Assembly (NCBI GenBank): GCA_021849045.1
Contig: JAJZTK010000005.1
Span: 23,879 to 63,468 of the forward strand
Reading direction: 5' to 3'
DNA: 39,590 bases
Origin: Deltaproteobacteria bacterium
Lineage (GTDB): Bacteria; Desulfobacterota; Desulfuromonadia; Geobacterales; DSM-12255
Shown here: one piece after another, positions 1 to 9,508 of the stretch
Position numbering within the stretch: the first letter of the stretch is position 1
Layout: each line of letters starts with the position of its first letter
Translations under genes and position numbers: made by a program
The notes under the pieces: generated by a model
Databases searched by the model: none
What the model was told of the DNA's origin: nothing
Seen by the model: the letters and a program-made list of their open reading frames with translations, nothing else

Positions 1-30
1 GCGGACTTCGTGGCAACTTCCCCCCCACCA

Positions 31-65
31 TCACCCTCCCCCGCCAGGGGGGAGGGGATTTTTTT
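31..65 (+). terminator. Intrinsic terminator of an upstream gene outside the window
   Basis: A C-rich arm at 34-42 pairs with a G-rich arm at 47-55 across a four-base loop and is followed by a run of T from 59 to 65. This is a standard rho-independent terminator reading rightward. The gene it ends is not in the window. Confidence 0.7.
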
Positions 66-197
66 CAAGCGGGCGGAAGATTAGTGCTAATCAGGTTGAT
101 TAATGGCTGTCATCGCCATGTGATTCCGTTCCTGCTGTGGTTCAAGGTAGGCAATACTCCTCAAGGAAGTTCGTCAAAAAGAAGGAAGAATGGCTAC

Positions 198-800
198 ATG
201 GAACAGATAGAAATGTTGAATCGTGCGCTTTTCCTGAAGATCAATGCATTACCGGACACCGCTCCGTGGGCCATCGGGGTAGCAAAGGTGGTTGCCGATG
301 ACCTTATCTACATAATCCCGGCATTGCTGATCATATATTGGCTATGGGGCAGTGAGACGAAGCGATCATTGGCACTTAAAGCGTGCCTTGTCGCCATGCT
401 GGGTGTGGGGATTAACCAGCTTATCGGTCTGGCGTGGCAGCATCCGAGACCCTTTATGATCGGCTTGGGGCATACCTGGGTACCGCATGTAGCGGATTCA
501 TCGTTCCCCAGTGATCATATGACGGTGTTTGTCGGTATCGGCATTAGTTTACTGTTCGGTGGCGAGGTCTTGGCGGGGATTCTTACGCTGGCCACCGGGC
601 TGGCTGTAGCATGGTCTCGCGTATTTCTGGGCGTGCATTTCCCCCTTGACATGCTGGGCTCAATCGTCATTGCATCTCTTTCCTATACTCTGATTTTGCC
701 AGTATGGCAGCGTGTGGGTAACACTGTGACCACATTCATAGAAATGTTGTATCGAAGTATCATGGCTGGGCCAATTGAGAGAGGTCTCATGCGGCGCTGA
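198..800 (+). CDS. bcrC: PAP2-family undecaprenyl-diphosphatase (BcrC type)
   Basis: A polytopic PAP2 phosphatase of about 200 residues. It probably dephosphorylates undecaprenyl pyrophosphate at the outer face of the inner membrane, recycling the lipid carrier for peptidoglycan and conferring bacitracin tolerance. The three PAP2 motifs are visible: a region ending in HPRP, the BcrC-like SFPSDHMT with its catalytic His, and SRVFLGVHFPLD. Four or five hydrophobic segments surround them. I chose the ATG at 198 because an AAGGAAG-like ribosome site sits about ten bases upstream and the family begins near here. An earlier in-frame start at 84 would add 38 residues with no family resemblance. It is a single gene between two terminators. 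The general PAP2 assignment is firm; the exact lipid substrate is inferred from the SDH variant of motif 2. Confidence 0.85.
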   Translation: MEQIEMLNRALFLKINALPDTAPWAIGVAKVVADDLIYIIPALLIIYWLWGSETKRSLALKACLVAMLGVGINQLIGLAWQHPRPFMIGLGHTWVPHVADSSFPSDHMTVFVGIGISLLFGGEVLAGILTLATGLAVAWSRVFLGVHFPLDMLGSIVIASLSYTLILPVWQRVGNTVTTFIEMLYRSIMAGPIERGLMRR

Positions 801-832
801 AAGCGACAAAATTATTTTAGTAGGCTCACTTG

Positions 833-862
833 AAAAAAGGCCGCATTGCTGCGGCCTTTTTT
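833..862. terminator. Bidirectional intrinsic terminator
   Basis: GGCCGCA (839-845) pairs with TGCGGCC (849-855), flanked by A residues on the left and T residues on the right, so it can stop transcription in both directions. It separates the convergent phosphatase gene and siroheme reductase gene. Confidence 0.85.
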
Positions 863-890
863 CATTGCCAGTAAACGTCTGCTGCGACCG

Positions 891-1571
891 TTAGGCAGCG
901 CTGGTGGCCTGCTTTCCCAGGACTGCGTCGCGGAATTGCTCGATCCCCATCTCCTCGACAATTGTGCCGATACGGACCTCCCGCCCCGATTGCCGGTACC
1001 AGTCGAGGATCTGCTCAACAACGGCGAGCACCGCCGCCTCATCGGCCGGTGTCTCGACCAGCAGATCGGCCAGCCGCGGCCGCGGGCCGGCGTTTCCCCC
1101 GACCATTATCCGCCATCCCTTGGGGATCCCCATGATGCCGATATCCTTGATCGCTACCTCGGCGCAGGAGAGCATGCAGCCGGAAACCCCCATCTTCAGT
1201 TTGTTTGGCAGCGGCATGGCGTGGTAGATGGCGTCCATCCTGAGCCCCAGGGAGATCGAATCCTGGACCGCTCGCTTGCACTGGGTGGTGCCGGGGCAGA
1301 TCTTAATGCTCCGGACACAGAGCCCAATGGCTGCGCCGGGCTTTTCCGCCAGTTCGTCCCAGATCGCGTCGATTTCCTCCTCGTTCACGCCGAACAGGGC
1401 GATCCGCTGGGCCGATGTCAGTTTCAGCTGCAGGTTGTATTTGTCGGCCACGTCGCAGATCTTCCGCAGGGTTGCGGTGGTGGTGATGCCGCCGGGGATG
1501 TGGGGGGCAATGGCGTAGGTTTCCCGGTCCCGTTGCAGGATGGCCCCTTTTTCTCTGATATCCTTTTTCAC
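891..1571 (-). CDS. Low-molecular-weight siroheme sulfite/nitrite reductase-like protein
   Basis: A 226-residue protein with one siroheme/[4Fe-4S] reductase half. The four cluster cysteines are present as CPGTTQC (CX5C) followed by CMLSC (CX3C), the arrangement of nitrite and sulfite reductases. The ferredoxin-like half comes first (residues about 10-80). The length matches the small assimilatory-type sulfite reductase known from Desulfovibrio vulgaris rather than the 450-600 residues of CysI or NirA. It probably reduces sulfite, or possibly nitrite, in the cytoplasm with an unknown electron donor. Translation starts at a GTG with an AGGAG site about seven bases upstream. It is a single gene with no siroheme biosynthesis gene nearby. 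The cofactor assignment is strong; substrate and physiological role are open. Confidence 0.82.
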   Translation of the reverse strand: MKKDIREKGAILQRDRETYAIAPHIPGGITTTATLRKICDVADKYNLQLKLTSAQRIALFGVNEEEIDAIWDELAEKPGAAIGLCVRSIKICPGTTQCKRAVQDSISLGLRMDAIYHAMPLPNKLKMGVSGCMLSCAEVAIKDIGIMGIPKGWRIMVGGNAGPRPRLADLLVETPADEAAVLAVVEQILDWYRQSGREVRIGTIVEEMGIEQFRDAVLGKQATSAA

Positions 1572-1769
1572 GCGTGCTCCTTGGTGCGAAATAGTGTGGG
1601 CAGATCAGGCGTCGCTGTGCCGTAGCGGATAATACCCCAATCTGGTGCAGAGGGAAAGAGGGTGCTGAGGGGCTGGTGTAAAAGAATTGTTGGCTTGCAG
1701 ATGGGTTGGTATGGGTTAATATCATTTGTGAGAAATTACCACACAAGCTTTATGAGGGGAGATTCAAAG

Positions 1770-3338
1770 ATGCTGAAAGTTCAAACGATCAAGGCCAAGC
1801 TGGTGATGTTTTCCTTGATTGCTTTTTTATCGGTCGTTTTTTGTGTCGGTTTCTCGTACTTCATTGCTGTTCATGAGGTAAAGACCATAATGGAGGCGGA
1901 TATAGCATCAGTTGCGGATGCGCTGCAGGGAAACCTGACCTATATAGCCTCAGTTAAGCCCGATTCGTACAAGGACCCCGCGTTTAAGAAGCTCTTCAAC
2001 CAGATAAAAATAGGGAAGAGCGGCTATGCCTTCCTGCTCGACGAGCAGGGAACTCTTGTTGTGCATAAGAAGGATGAGGGGAAAAATCTTGCCGGGCAGA
2101 AGCATATCGACTTCATTCGCAGCCATAAAGAAGGCGGGACATACCAGTACACCGCTAAGACCACTGGGCAGGACAAGATCGTTGCCTACAGATATATCGA
2201 ACCGTGGAAACTCTGGGTCGTCCCCGGTACCAACGTGGCGGACTATTTCGATGCAATGAAAAAATCGTTTTTGTGGTGGAACCTCTTTTTCGGAGTTGGG
2301 ATCTTGCTGGTTCTGGCAGCCTTTGCCATCGGAATTACGCGAAGCATATCCCGCCCGATTGGTGATGCCGTAAGTATTGCCAACAGACTGGCCGACGGAG
2401 ACTTAAGCATTGAAATCCGGACCATGGCAGGGGGAGAAGCCGGACAACTGCTCACGGCGATGGGGAATATGGTGGACAGTCTCAGGGATATCGTGAGCAA
2501 GGTAAAACAGGTTGCCGAGGAGGTGGCATGCGACGCCTCAAGGCTAAGGGCATCGGCCGGCCAGATGGCGGCTGATGCCGATGCGGAGTCGCTTCAGATC
2601 GGTACCATGGCAACTGCCAGCGAGGAGATGGCTTGCACCTCTACCGAGATTGCCCGCAACTGTGTTTCCGCGGCAGAAGGGGCGAAACAGGCAACTGAAA
2701 CTGCGGATGTGGGAGCTACGGTCGTCGAGGAGAATGTCAGAGGGATGTCCCGCATTGCCGAGCGGGTCAAGGAGTCGGCTGCCACCGTGCAAAATCTTGG
2801 CACCCGGAGCGACCAGATCGGTGCGATCATCGGTACCATTGAAGATATTGCTGACCAGACTAATCTGTTGGCTCTGAATGCAGCAATAGAGGCAGCCCGA
2901 GCGGGCGAGCAGGGGAGAGGGTTTGCCGTCGTTGCGGATGAGGTGCGTGCGCTGGCGGAGCGGACCACCAGGGCTACCCGAGAGATAGGTGAAATGATCC
3001 GCGCCATACAGGTAGAGACTAAAGGGGCGGTTGGGTCTATGGAAGAGGGCGTGGTGGAGGTTGAAAAGGGAACAGACGGCGCTGCCAAATCCGGCCAGGC
3101 CTTGAATGATATACTGGAACAAATTAACAGCGTAACCTTACAGGTGAACCAGATAGCCACGGCCGCCGAGGAGCAGACGGCTACAATCGGAGAGATCAGC
3201 GGCAACATTCACAACATTACCCGGGTAGTCCAGGAAACTGCCCGAGGGGCGGAGGAGAGTGCCACTTCGGCGAATGATCTGGCTGAGTTGGCGGAAAGGC
3301 TTAAATTGCTGGTGGGAAGGTTCAGGATGGCAGCATAA
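1770..3338 (+). CDS. Methyl-accepting chemotaxis protein with a periplasmic Cache domain
   Basis: A 522-residue chemoreceptor. Order: TM1 (about residues 8-30), a single Cache_2-type sensor domain (about 40-160, with the typical [15 protein letters not shown] core), TM2 (about 168-190), HAMP, and a long cytoplasmic coiled coil. The signalling tip contains the highly conserved [20 protein letters not shown] region that docks CheA and CheW. There is no C-terminal pentapeptide for CheR or CheB tethering. I start it at the ATG at 1770, which has a GAGGGGAG site eight bases upstream; an earlier start at 1662 would place 36 unrelated residues ahead of TM1. It probably senses a small organic ligand, but the ligand cannot be read from the sequence. 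It is transcribed alone and ends at a strong hairpin. Confidence 0.93.
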   Translation: MLKVQTIKAKLVMFSLIAFLSVVFCVGFSYFIAVHEVKTIMEADIASVADALQGNLTYIASVKPDSYKDPAFKKLFNQIKIGKSGYAFLLDEQGTLVVHKKDEGKNLAGQKHIDFIRSHKEGGTYQYTAKTTGQDKIVAYRYIEPWKLWVVPGTNVADYFDAMKKSFLWWNLFFGVGILLVLAAFAIGITRSISRPIGDAVSIANRLADGDLSIEIRTMAGGEAGQLLTAMGNMVDSLRDIVSKVKQVAEEVACDASRLRASAGQMAADADAESLQIGTMATASEEMACTSTEIARNCVSAAEGAKQATETADVGATVVEENVRGMSRIAERVKESAATVQNLGTRSDQIGAIIGTIEDIADQTNLLALNAAIEAARAGEQGRGFAVVADEVRALAERTTRATREIGEMIRAIQVETKGAVGSMEEGVVEVEKGTDGAAKSGQALNDILEQINSVTLQVNQIATAAEEQTATIGEISGNIHNITRVVQETARGAEESATSANDLAELAERLKLLVGRFRMAA

Positions 3339-3400
3339 ACAGGCAACGGGTAAGTTGAGAAGTATGGGGGAAGAACTCAAATGAGGCGATGATGTTATGA

Positions 3401-3439
3401 CGGAACACCAAGGTGATCAGCGGTCGCCTTGGTGTTCCG
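3401..3439. terminator. Long hairpin between convergent genes
   Basis: CGGAACACCAAGG (3401-3413) and CCTTGGTGTTCCG (3427-3439) form a 13-bp perfect stem that extends three more pairs with one G-U. It lies between the convergent MCP and Cache genes. There is no clear T run, so termination in both directions is inferred from position and stem strength. Confidence 0.6.
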
Positions 3440-3466
3440 TGCTACAGTTAATTGTCTGGCCGGCTG

Positions 3467-3916
3467 TTATTCGTAAACCCCGCACGCTACGGTCAGGTCG
3501 CCAACAGGCTCGGCATACGTCACTTTGTTCTCGATCTTTTTGGTCGCCGGATTGGTGAACTTATATTTCGGAGTCCACCCCCCGCCCTTTTTTGCAACGT
3601 TTAAAATATCTCTCGTAAAATAAATTCCATCAGGATCTTTCAGGTCATACAGGTTCTTGCCGATCAGTTTCGCGTTGGCGCCATGTGCCAACATAACCCC
3701 TTTGGGATCAAAAACGAAAACGTACAGTTCCCCCTTGACAAACTTGCCATGCTGGTTGCTGATCTCGGGAAATGCCTTTTCTTTGCCGTTTTCCTTCAAA
3801 AAAGCCGAGGCCTTCTTGACAAGCGCCTTGGCGTCCTCCTTATCCCCGGCACAGGCAACCCCGAGTGTACCCAACATAACCATCCCTGCTACCATCAGAC
3901 TGATGAACTTTTTCAT
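3467..3916 (-). CDS. Secreted single-Cache-domain protein
   Basis: A 149-residue protein with a clear signal peptide (positive MKK, hydrophobic stretch, cleavage probably after CAG at about residue 24-26) followed by one Cache domain. The Cache core has the usual pattern of a beta strand YVFVFDPKGVMLAH, a middle GKNLYDLKDPDG turn and a final VACGVYE strand. It has no transmembrane anchor or signalling domain, so it should be a soluble periplasmic ligand-binding protein. The ATG at 3916 has an AGGGAGAA site. It lies 70 bases downstream of an MCP on the same strand and may be cotranscribed with it. I infer, but cannot show, that it presents a ligand to that receptor. The first 54 codons of the longer open frame lack family similarity. 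Confidence 0.85.
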   Translation of the reverse strand: MKKFISLMVAGMVMLGTLGVACAGDKEDAKALVKKASAFLKENGKEKAFPEISNQHGKFVKGELYVFVFDPKGVMLAHGANAKLIGKNLYDLKDPDGIYFTRDILNVAKKGGGWTPKYKFTNPATKKIENKVTYAEPVGDLTVACGVYE

Positions 3917-3986
3917 GCGCGTTCTCCCTTTCTGTTTACGTGTTGTTGCCCCACTCAATTGGCAGGTGCGTTGAATAATATTCTCT

Positions 3987-5633
3987 TCAGGCTGCAAGTT
4001 TGAACTGTGCGACCAGTTGCTGCAGTTCGCCCGACAGGTGCGATAGTTGCGATGCGGCCGAGGCTGTTTCCTGGGCACCCCTGGCGGTCTGATTCACCAC
4101 TTGGTTTATCTGCTGGATATTGTTGCTGATCTCGCCCGTGGTCGCAGTCTGTTCAGCCGCGGCGGTGGCTATCTGGTTCACCTGCATGGTAACCTCGCTG
4201 ATGTGGTTCAATATGTCCTGGATCGCCTGGCCGGATGTCGCCGCTCGCTGTGTCCCCTCTTCGACTTCCTTGACCCCTATCCCCATTGCTCCGACGGCAT
4301 TTTCCGTTTCAAGCTGGATCGCCTTGATCATGGTGCCGATCTCCTTGGTTGCTTTGGTGGTACGTTCGGCAAGTGCCCTCACTTCATCTGCAACCACGGC
4401 GAAACCGCGCCCCTGCTCGCCGGCCCGGGCCGCCTCGATGGCGGCATTCAGGGCCAGCAGGTTGGTCTGGTCGGCGATGTCTTCGATGGTGCCAATGATC
4501 TCGCCGATCTGATTGGATCTCTGCCCCAGAGTCTCCATGGTCTTCGCCGATGCTTTGACCTGCAGGGCGATCTTTTCCATCCCCCTGACCGATTCTTCAA
4601 CAACTGTTGCCCCTGAACGGGCGGACAGGTTGGCTTCGTTGCCTTTTTGCGCGGCCAGATTGCAGTTCTGGGCGATTTCATCGGAAGTGGCAGCCATCTC
4701 CTCACCTGCAGTCGCAACCGTGCTTGCCTGGGTTGCCACTTGCTCGGTGCCGGTGGCCATCTGCTCCGAGGTGCTGCGGAGCTGGTTTGCCGCCACTGCC
4801 ACCTTGGTCGAGGTTTCGGCAACTTCCCTCAGTATCCTGTTCAGCTTTTCCAATAGTTGATTGAAATTCCCTGCCATCTGTCCGACCTCGTCCCTTGAGG
4901 CGACATCGATTTTCCTGGTGAAATCTCCAGCGGCGACACGCTCGATCCCGGCAACGGTTTCCCGCACGGGAGCCAGAATTATCTTGTGCAAAAAGGTGCT
5001 GATGGTGAACGAAAGGATGAAGGCGACGATCAGAACCGTGATAACTATCAGGTTGGTCCGGTTAGAGCTGGCGATGGCGGTTGCATACTGATCGTTACTC
5101 AGGCTCTTTTCCAGGACCAGCAGCTTGTCAAAATTCACTTTGATGTCACGGAATGCGTCTTCGGTGCTCCCCATGAACATGGTTGCGGCATTCAGGTCTG
5201 TTTGCAGCATGTCTATCAGGTCATTGGCGCTTTTGTCGTATTCGTTCAGCTTGGCGAGGATAGGCTGGAGCAGTTTCTTCTCCTCGGCACTGGTGCCCGA
5301 CGCTTTCTGCAGTTGGACCAGGCTGGCGGTTGATTCCTTTAGTGCCCTCTGCACATCTTGGCCGAGCTCGCTGACCTTGTTGCTGTCATATTTTGCGCCG
5401 GTCCAGCTGATCAGTTTGTAGAGGCCGGTGTTGGCCTGGGAGATATCGCCGAATCGGTTTGCGCACGTTTCATAGGTCTTGAATCTGATATTGTAAATAT
5501 CGTTGATGGATTTAGTCTGGGTATGGAGCCCGCTGTAGGCGACAGCTCCGAGCAACAGAAGGGAAAAGAGGCTGACGGCTGAAGAGAGCATGAGCTTGTT
5601 CGACATCTTCATATGCAACAGAAAGTTCTTCAT
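3987..5633 (-). CDS. Methyl-accepting chemotaxis protein with a four-helix-bundle sensor
   Basis: A 548-residue chemoreceptor. TM1 is near residues 10-35, followed by a wholly helical periplasmic region of about 150 residues resembling the 4HB_MCP ligand domain. TM2 (about 190-210), a HAMP domain and the conserved MCP signalling hairpin follow, with the same [16 protein letters not shown] tip as the receptor at 1770. The C-terminus (about residues 470-548) also resembles that receptor, so the two output domains are close paralogues joined to different sensors. The ATG at 5633 has an AAGGAG site seven to eight bases upstream; a start at 5705 would only add 24 polar residues. It is probably the first gene of a two-gene unit with the secreted Cache protein. 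Confidence 0.92.
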   Translation of the reverse strand: MKNFLLHMKMSNKLMLSSAVSLFSLLLLGAVAYSGLHTQTKSINDIYNIRFKTYETCANRFGDISQANTGLYKLISWTGAKYDSNKVSELGQDVQRALKESTASLVQLQKASGTSAEEKKLLQPILAKLNEYDKSANDLIDMLQTDLNAATMFMGSTEDAFRDIKVNFDKLLVLEKSLSNDQYATAIASSNRTNLIVITVLIVAFILSFTISTFLHKIILAPVRETVAGIERVAAGDFTRKIDVASRDEVGQMAGNFNQLLEKLNRILREVAETSTKVAVAANQLRSTSEQMATGTEQVATQASTVATAGEEMAATSDEIAQNCNLAAQKGNEANLSARSGATVVEESVRGMEKIALQVKASAKTMETLGQRSNQIGEIIGTIEDIADQTNLLALNAAIEAARAGEQGRGFAVVADEVRALAERTTKATKEIGTMIKAIQLETENAVGAMGIGVKEVEEGTQRAATSGQAIQDILNHISEVTMQVNQIATAAAEQTATTGEISNNIQQINQVVNQTARGAQETASAASQLSHLSGELQQLVAQFKLAA

Positions 5634-5990
5634 GTCAGGTTCTCCTTGTTGAGTTCTTGCTAAAGTAACGAAGTGACGAGCCAGGCGAATCGATTTCCTG
5701 GACATTTTGTTCTCATTAAGTATGGAGCTTGTATCGGGTTGCTGGAAGAGAACTTGAACAAAAAATGCGTGCTGATGCAGAAATTTATAACAATATTATT
5801 ATTTTTTCGCCTATGTAAGACCAGTTAATTAAGGTAGTTGTATTGATGATGCCATTGCTTTGGAGCTGGTGATAGGCATAGGTATGAGATAGTTGTATGC
5901 GTGTTTGATCTTCTGCGAGGGGGACGGGCCGTGAGGGGGGCAATAAGGTCTGAAAGATGTGGGGGTGATTCGTGGGCCGTGATTGTCGAT
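5634..5990. other. Intergenic region, no gene seen
   Basis: About 350 bases upstream of the minus-strand MCP. The part next to the MCP is AT-rich (around 5780-5850) and probably holds its promoter, but I could not fix a convincing -35/-10 pair. The rest is GC-rich and shows no supported open frame. Confidence 0.5.
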
Positions 5991-6039
5991 TCTCCGCAAA
6001 AAAGCCCCCAGGCAAAGGCCGGGGGCTTTTTTGCGGAGA
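5991..6039. terminator. Strong intrinsic terminator of the thiamine operon
   Basis: Perfect 19-bp arms at 5991-6009 and 6021-6039 contain GCCCCC/GGGGGC with six A or T next to it. It lies four bases past the stop of the VKOR fusion gene and ends the minus-strand operon. Confidence 0.92.
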
Positions 6040-6043
6040 AATG

Positions 6044-7051
6044 TTACTCCACGTTTTTTAGCGCCTTTGCGATCCCCTCGGCAGTAATCTCGTTTCCCCC
6101 GACGAGCGCTTTTGACTTGTTGGTCTTGGTGTTGAAAAAGACCATGGTCGGAGTGGCGTTAACCTTGAACTGTCCGGAAAGGGCCTGGAATTTCCCCATC
6201 TGCTGGGTCACCTCCATGAAGCTCAGCTGCTTGTAGGTGACCTTCAGAGGGGCGATGGCTGATGTGATGTCTGTCAAGGTGGGGTTCTTGGTTTTTCTGG
6301 CCACGGCAAAGAGGACCCTGCGGAGCTGCAGGTATTTCTCCTTTTCATTGACGGCAAAGGAGAGGTGATACGGGACGAAGTTCATCGATTCGGGGTGGAT
6401 TGCCTTGTCCACAAAGGTGACCTTCGCCTTCTGGGACAGGGTGGGGAACGCCGCTTCGATGACCGGTTCCACCTTTTGGCAGACAGGGCAGAACCAGTCG
6501 GAGAAGACGTATACTTCAACCGGCCCCTTAGACCTGCCGACGGAGAAATCGTGCTGATCGGCGGTGGCATCCATTTTCATGATACCGGTAAAGGAGATCA
6601 GAAAGCCGGCCAGGGCGACGAGGGCTACCAGCAGAGAGTTGGCGAACAGACGTTTTTTCATGACAGAGCTCCTCCCGAGTTCTCGGAAATATCTGAATGT
6701 CCTCAGGATGCAGAGAAGATAGACGACTCCCGCAATCCCGAGGCAGAGGGGACACCAAGCCTGGATGACGTTTTTTTGCAGGTGGATCATGGTCAGTTCC
6801 GCTCCGGCGCCACCGGCCAGCAGTAAGGTTGTCGTGAGTCCGGCGAGCGCCAGCCGAGAGGAGAGGATCTGGGCAGTGGCAAGCAGGCCGAAGTAGACCA
6901 TGCCCAAAATCGGCAGGGTGACCGTGTGGAATCGGTACTGGTGGGCCTCGGTGCAGCCGCCGAAATTGCAGAGATCGGTTGCCGAGAGTATTGACAAAAT
7001 CAAGCCGATGCCGGTCAGGAGCAGGGAGAGTGTAAACAAGCGCTTGGTCAT
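6044..7051 (-). CDS. VKOR / DsbA-like thioredoxin fusion protein
   Basis: A 335-residue inner-membrane protein fusing a bacterial vitamin K epoxide reductase domain (about residues 1-125, four or five TM helices) to a periplasmic thioredoxin-fold disulfide oxidant. VKOR cysteines are visible as CNFGGC (C28, C33) and the quinone-proximal CPLC (C100, C103). After another TM (about 135-157) comes the DsbA-like domain with CPVC (C188, C191) and a cis-proline region NATPTMVFF. It should make disulfides in exported proteins and pass electrons to quinone, replacing the DsbA-DsbB pair. The ATG at 7051 overlaps the stop of the radical SAM gene as ATGA, which suggests translational coupling. Being last in a thiamine operon is odd; it may simply be read through. 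Exported cytochromes and hydrogenase could benefit from it, but that is inference. Confidence 0.85.
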   Translation of the reverse strand: MTKRLFTLSLLLTGIGLILSILSATDLCNFGGCTEAHQYRFHTVTLPILGMVYFGLLATAQILSSRLALAGLTTTLLLAGGAGAELTMIHLQKNVIQAWCPLCLGIAGVVYLLCILRTFRYFRELGRSSVMKKRLFANSLLVALVALAGFLISFTGIMKMDATADQHDFSVGRSKGPVEVYVFSDWFCPVCQKVEPVIEAAFPTLSQKAKVTFVDKAIHPESMNFVPYHLSFAVNEKEKYLQLRRVLFAVARKTKNPTLTDITSAIAPLKVTYKQLSFMEVTQQMGKFQALSGQFKVNATPTMVFFNTKTNKSKALVGGNEITAEGIAKALKNVE

Positions 7052-8061
7052 GCGGCACATTCCCGGCAGTTCTGGCTGGCAACGTCAAGCGTCTGCCGTT
7101 TGTCCGCCGATTGGCTGGCGCTTTCGGCATGGCGGCATCCCTGCCAGGTGCCGCGGCGTTTGAGCTCGTGGACGATGGAATACCACATCTGATTGTTTTT
7201 CAGGTTCCAGGTGGGGGCAACCCGTATGGCCAGGGGAGCCGATCCGTAGAGGCGTTGGACGCTGATTCGGGCAGGGAGCCGTTCCAGGAAGTCACATGCC
7301 GTGGCCACATATTCGGTGTGGGTAACGGGAATAAACTCGTGGCGCGCGTACAGCTCTGCCAGACGCGTTCCGCTGACGGCGTGAAGCTGGTGGAGCTTGA
7401 CCGAGCTGATCGGCAGTCCGGCCAGGAGTTCGGCGGTTTTCAGAAAACCGGAACGGGTTTCGCCCGGAAACCCATAGATCAGGTGGGTGCAGAGTTCTAT
7501 TCCCCGTCCCGCTGCCCGTGACACGGCCTGCAGATAGTCGTCCAGGGTGTGCCCCCGGTTTATCCTGTCGAGGATGGCGTCGTCCATGGATTGAAGTCCG
7601 AGTTCCAGGCAGACGTAATGGCTCTCGGCCAGCCCGGTCAGCAGGTCCAGGGCTTCGTCTGAAAGGGCATCCGGGCGGGTGCCGACCGAGATGCCGAGGA
7701 CATCCGGGTGGGCGAGCGCCCGGGTGTAAAGATCTCTTAGTTGCTCCACCGGGCCGTAGGTGTTGGTGAATTTCTGGAAATAGACGATGAATCTTTCGCT
7801 GCCGAGCCGGTGCCGGTGGTAGGCCATGCCGGCGGCCAGCTGCTCTTCTATCGGAACCGTTGCCTGGGTGTTGCCCGGCGAGAAGGAGCTGTTGTCGCAG
7901 TAAATGCAGCCACCAATCCCCTTGCTCCCATCCCGGTTGGGGCAGGTAAAGCCGCCGTCAACATTGACTTTGCTGACCCGGTAACCAAACCGACGGCGCA
8001 GCTGGAACCCGTAGGAGTTGAAGCGCAGTTCGGGATGCACTGTTGCGGGAAGGGTTGTCAT
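7048..8061 (-). CDS. YhcC-type radical SAM protein
   Basis: A 337-residue radical SAM protein of the YhcC family (TIGR01212). The [4Fe-4S] cysteines are C40, C52 and C55 in the motif CPNRDGSKGIGGCIYC, the long-spaced form typical of this family. Later conserved blocks include LELGLQS, HLIYGFPGET and VKLHQLHAVSGT. The substrate of the family has not, to my knowledge, been settled. It starts at an ATG overlapping the thiE stop (ATGA) and ends overlapping the VKOR gene, so all three are translationally coupled. Its position after thiE could mean a thiamine-related or cofactor role, but gene order is the only hint. Confidence 0.87.
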   Translation of the reverse strand: MTTLPATVHPELRFNSYGFQLRRRFGYRVSKVNVDGGFTCPNRDGSKGIGGCIYCDNSSFSPGNTQATVPIEEQLAAGMAYHRHRLGSERFIVYFQKFTNTYGPVEQLRDLYTRALAHPDVLGISVGTRPDALSDEALDLLTGLAESHYVCLELGLQSMDDAILDRINRGHTLDDYLQAVSRAAGRGIELCTHLIYGFPGETRSGFLKTAELLAGLPISSVKLHQLHAVSGTRLAELYARHEFIPVTHTEYVATACDFLERLPARISVQRLYGSAPLAIRVAPTWNLKNNQMWYSIVHELKRRGTWQGCRHAESASQSADKRQTLDVASQNCRECAA

Positions 8062-8702
8062 GGCGTCACTGTCGCGGCCGGCAGGAGCGACAGCAGGGTC
8101 TGGGCCGCCTGTCTGGGCTCGCGTGCGGCTATGATGGCCGAGATGAGGGCGATCCCGGTGGCTCCGGTGGTCAGGACCTCCCGCGTGTTGGTGGCGTTTA
8201 CCCCGCCGATGGCAAAGACCGGGATAGTGAGGAGGTGGGAGACGCTTTCCAGCTTGTCGATGTCGACCGGCTTGCCGTACTTGGCCTTGGATGCTGTGTA
8301 AAAAACCGGGCCGAAGGTGATAAAGTCGGCTCCCTTTTCCTGGGCGGTGATGGCGTTCACCTGGTTATGGCAGGAGACACCGATGAGCCGGTTTTTGCCG
8401 AGAAGCTTTCTCGCCCGATAGACGGGGATGCTGCCACTCCCCAGATGCACGCCGTCGGCGTCAACTGCCAGGGCGATGTCGATCCGGTCGTTGATCAGAA
8501 GTTTGGCGCCATACCGAATGGTAAGCTTCTTCATCTCAAAGGCAAGTTCGTAAAGCTCACGGCTGGTAAGCTCTTTCTCCCGCAGTTGCACAGCCTTCAC
8601 CCCGCCGGCCAGTGCCTCTTCGACCACTTCGAGGAGGGTCCTCGTGCCGGTCTGGAGTCGGTCGGTAATCAGGTAGAGGGTGAAATCGATGGGGGTGGAC
8701 AT
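8058..8702 (-). CDS. thiE: Thiamine-phosphate synthase
   Basis: A 214-residue TIM-barrel enzyme that joins hydroxymethylpyrimidine-PP to the carboxythiazole phosphate to form thiamine phosphate in the cytoplasm. Family signatures are present: LYLITDR near the N-terminus, VQLREK for pyrophosphate binding, LLINDRIDIAL, DGVHLG, IGVSCHN, FITFGPVFYTASK and FAIGGV. Length is normal for ThiE. It follows thiG by three bases and overlaps the radical SAM gene by four. Expression should be controlled by the TPP riboswitch ahead of thiS. Confidence 0.95.
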   Translation of the reverse strand: MSTPIDFTLYLITDRLQTGTRTLLEVVEEALAGGVKAVQLREKELTSRELYELAFEMKKLTIRYGAKLLINDRIDIALAVDADGVHLGSGSIPVYRARKLLGKNRLIGVSCHNQVNAITAQEKGADFITFGPVFYTASKAKYGKPVDIDKLESVSHLLTIPVFAIGGVNATNTREVLTTGATGIALISAIIAAREPRQAAQTLLSLLPAATVTP

Positions 8703-8705
8703 GGC

Positions 8706-9488
8706 TCAGCTGATCACCCCTTCGATCGGGCTTGAGGCCGTGGCATACAGCTTCTTCGGTATCCTGCCGGCCAGATAGGCCAGGCGGCCGGCCCGGACGG
8801 CCAGATTCATCGCCTCGGCCATGGCGATCGGATCCCTGGCGCCGGCTATGCCGGTATTCATAAGTACCCCATGGCACCCCAGTTCCATGGCAATGGCCGC
8901 GTCAGAGGCGGTACCGACGCCGGCATCGACAATCACCGGGACCTTGATGGTGTCGAGGATGATCCGGATGTTGTACGGGTTGCGGATGCCGAGGCCGCTG
9001 CCGATGGGGGCGCCGAGGGGCATAACGGCTGCACAGCCGATATCCTCAAGCTTGCGGCACATGATCACATCGTCACTGGTGTAGGGAAGGACGGTGAACC
9101 CTTCCTTTACCAGTATCTTCGCCGCTTTCAGGAGCTCCTCGTTGTCCGGGAAAAGGGTCTTCTCGTCGCCGAGAACTTCCAGTTTGACAAAGTCGGACAT
9201 CCCTGCCTCACGGGCCAGTCGGCAGGTGCGGACAGCATCGTCGGCAGTATAGCAGCCGGCGGTGTTGGGCAGCAGGGTGTATTTCCGCGTGTCGATATGG
9301 TCGAGGAGCGATTCCTTGCTCCGGTCGCTGATGTTTACCCGCCGGACCGCAACCGTGATGATTTCGGCGCCCGAGGCCTCGATCGATTGCACCATCTGTT
9401 CCATGGTGGCGTATTTGCCGGTGCCGACCATGAGGCGGGAGTTGAACTCCCGGCCGGCTATAACAAGTTTATCATTCTGTATGGGCAT
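8706..9488 (-). CDS. thiG: Thiazole synthase
   Basis: A 260-residue thiazole synthase that assembles thiazole phosphate from deoxyxylulose phosphate, dehydroglycine and the ThiS thiocarboxylate. The Schiff-base lysine sits in VKLEVLGD (K102). Other signatures are [54 protein letters not shown] and [13 protein letters not shown] start it at the ATG at 9488, with an AAAGGA site seven bases upstream, rather than the longer frame from 9512 that would overlap thiS. It is the second gene of the thi operon. The window shows no thiF or thiH, so those steps must be supplied elsewhere. Confidence 0.95.
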   Translation of the reverse strand: MPIQNDKLVIAGREFNSRLMVGTGKYATMEQMVQSIEASGAEIITVAVRRVNISDRSKESLLDHIDTRKYTLLPNTAGCYTADDAVRTCRLAREAGMSDFVKLEVLGDEKTLFPDNEELLKAAKILVKEGFTVLPYTSDDVIMCRKLEDIGCAAVMPLGAPIGSGLGIRNPYNIRIILDTIKVPVIVDAGVGTASDAAIAMELGCHGVLMNTGIAGARDPIAMAEAMNLAVRAGRLAYLAGRIPKKLYATASSPIEGVIS

Positions 9489-9508
9489 ATGGATTCCTTT
9501 ACCTGTTT

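Noticed and set aside
5785..6015. A 76-codon minus-strand frame overlapping the operon terminator
   Set aside because: It begins inside the terminator stem and reads through AT-rich promoter-like sequence with no ribosome site.
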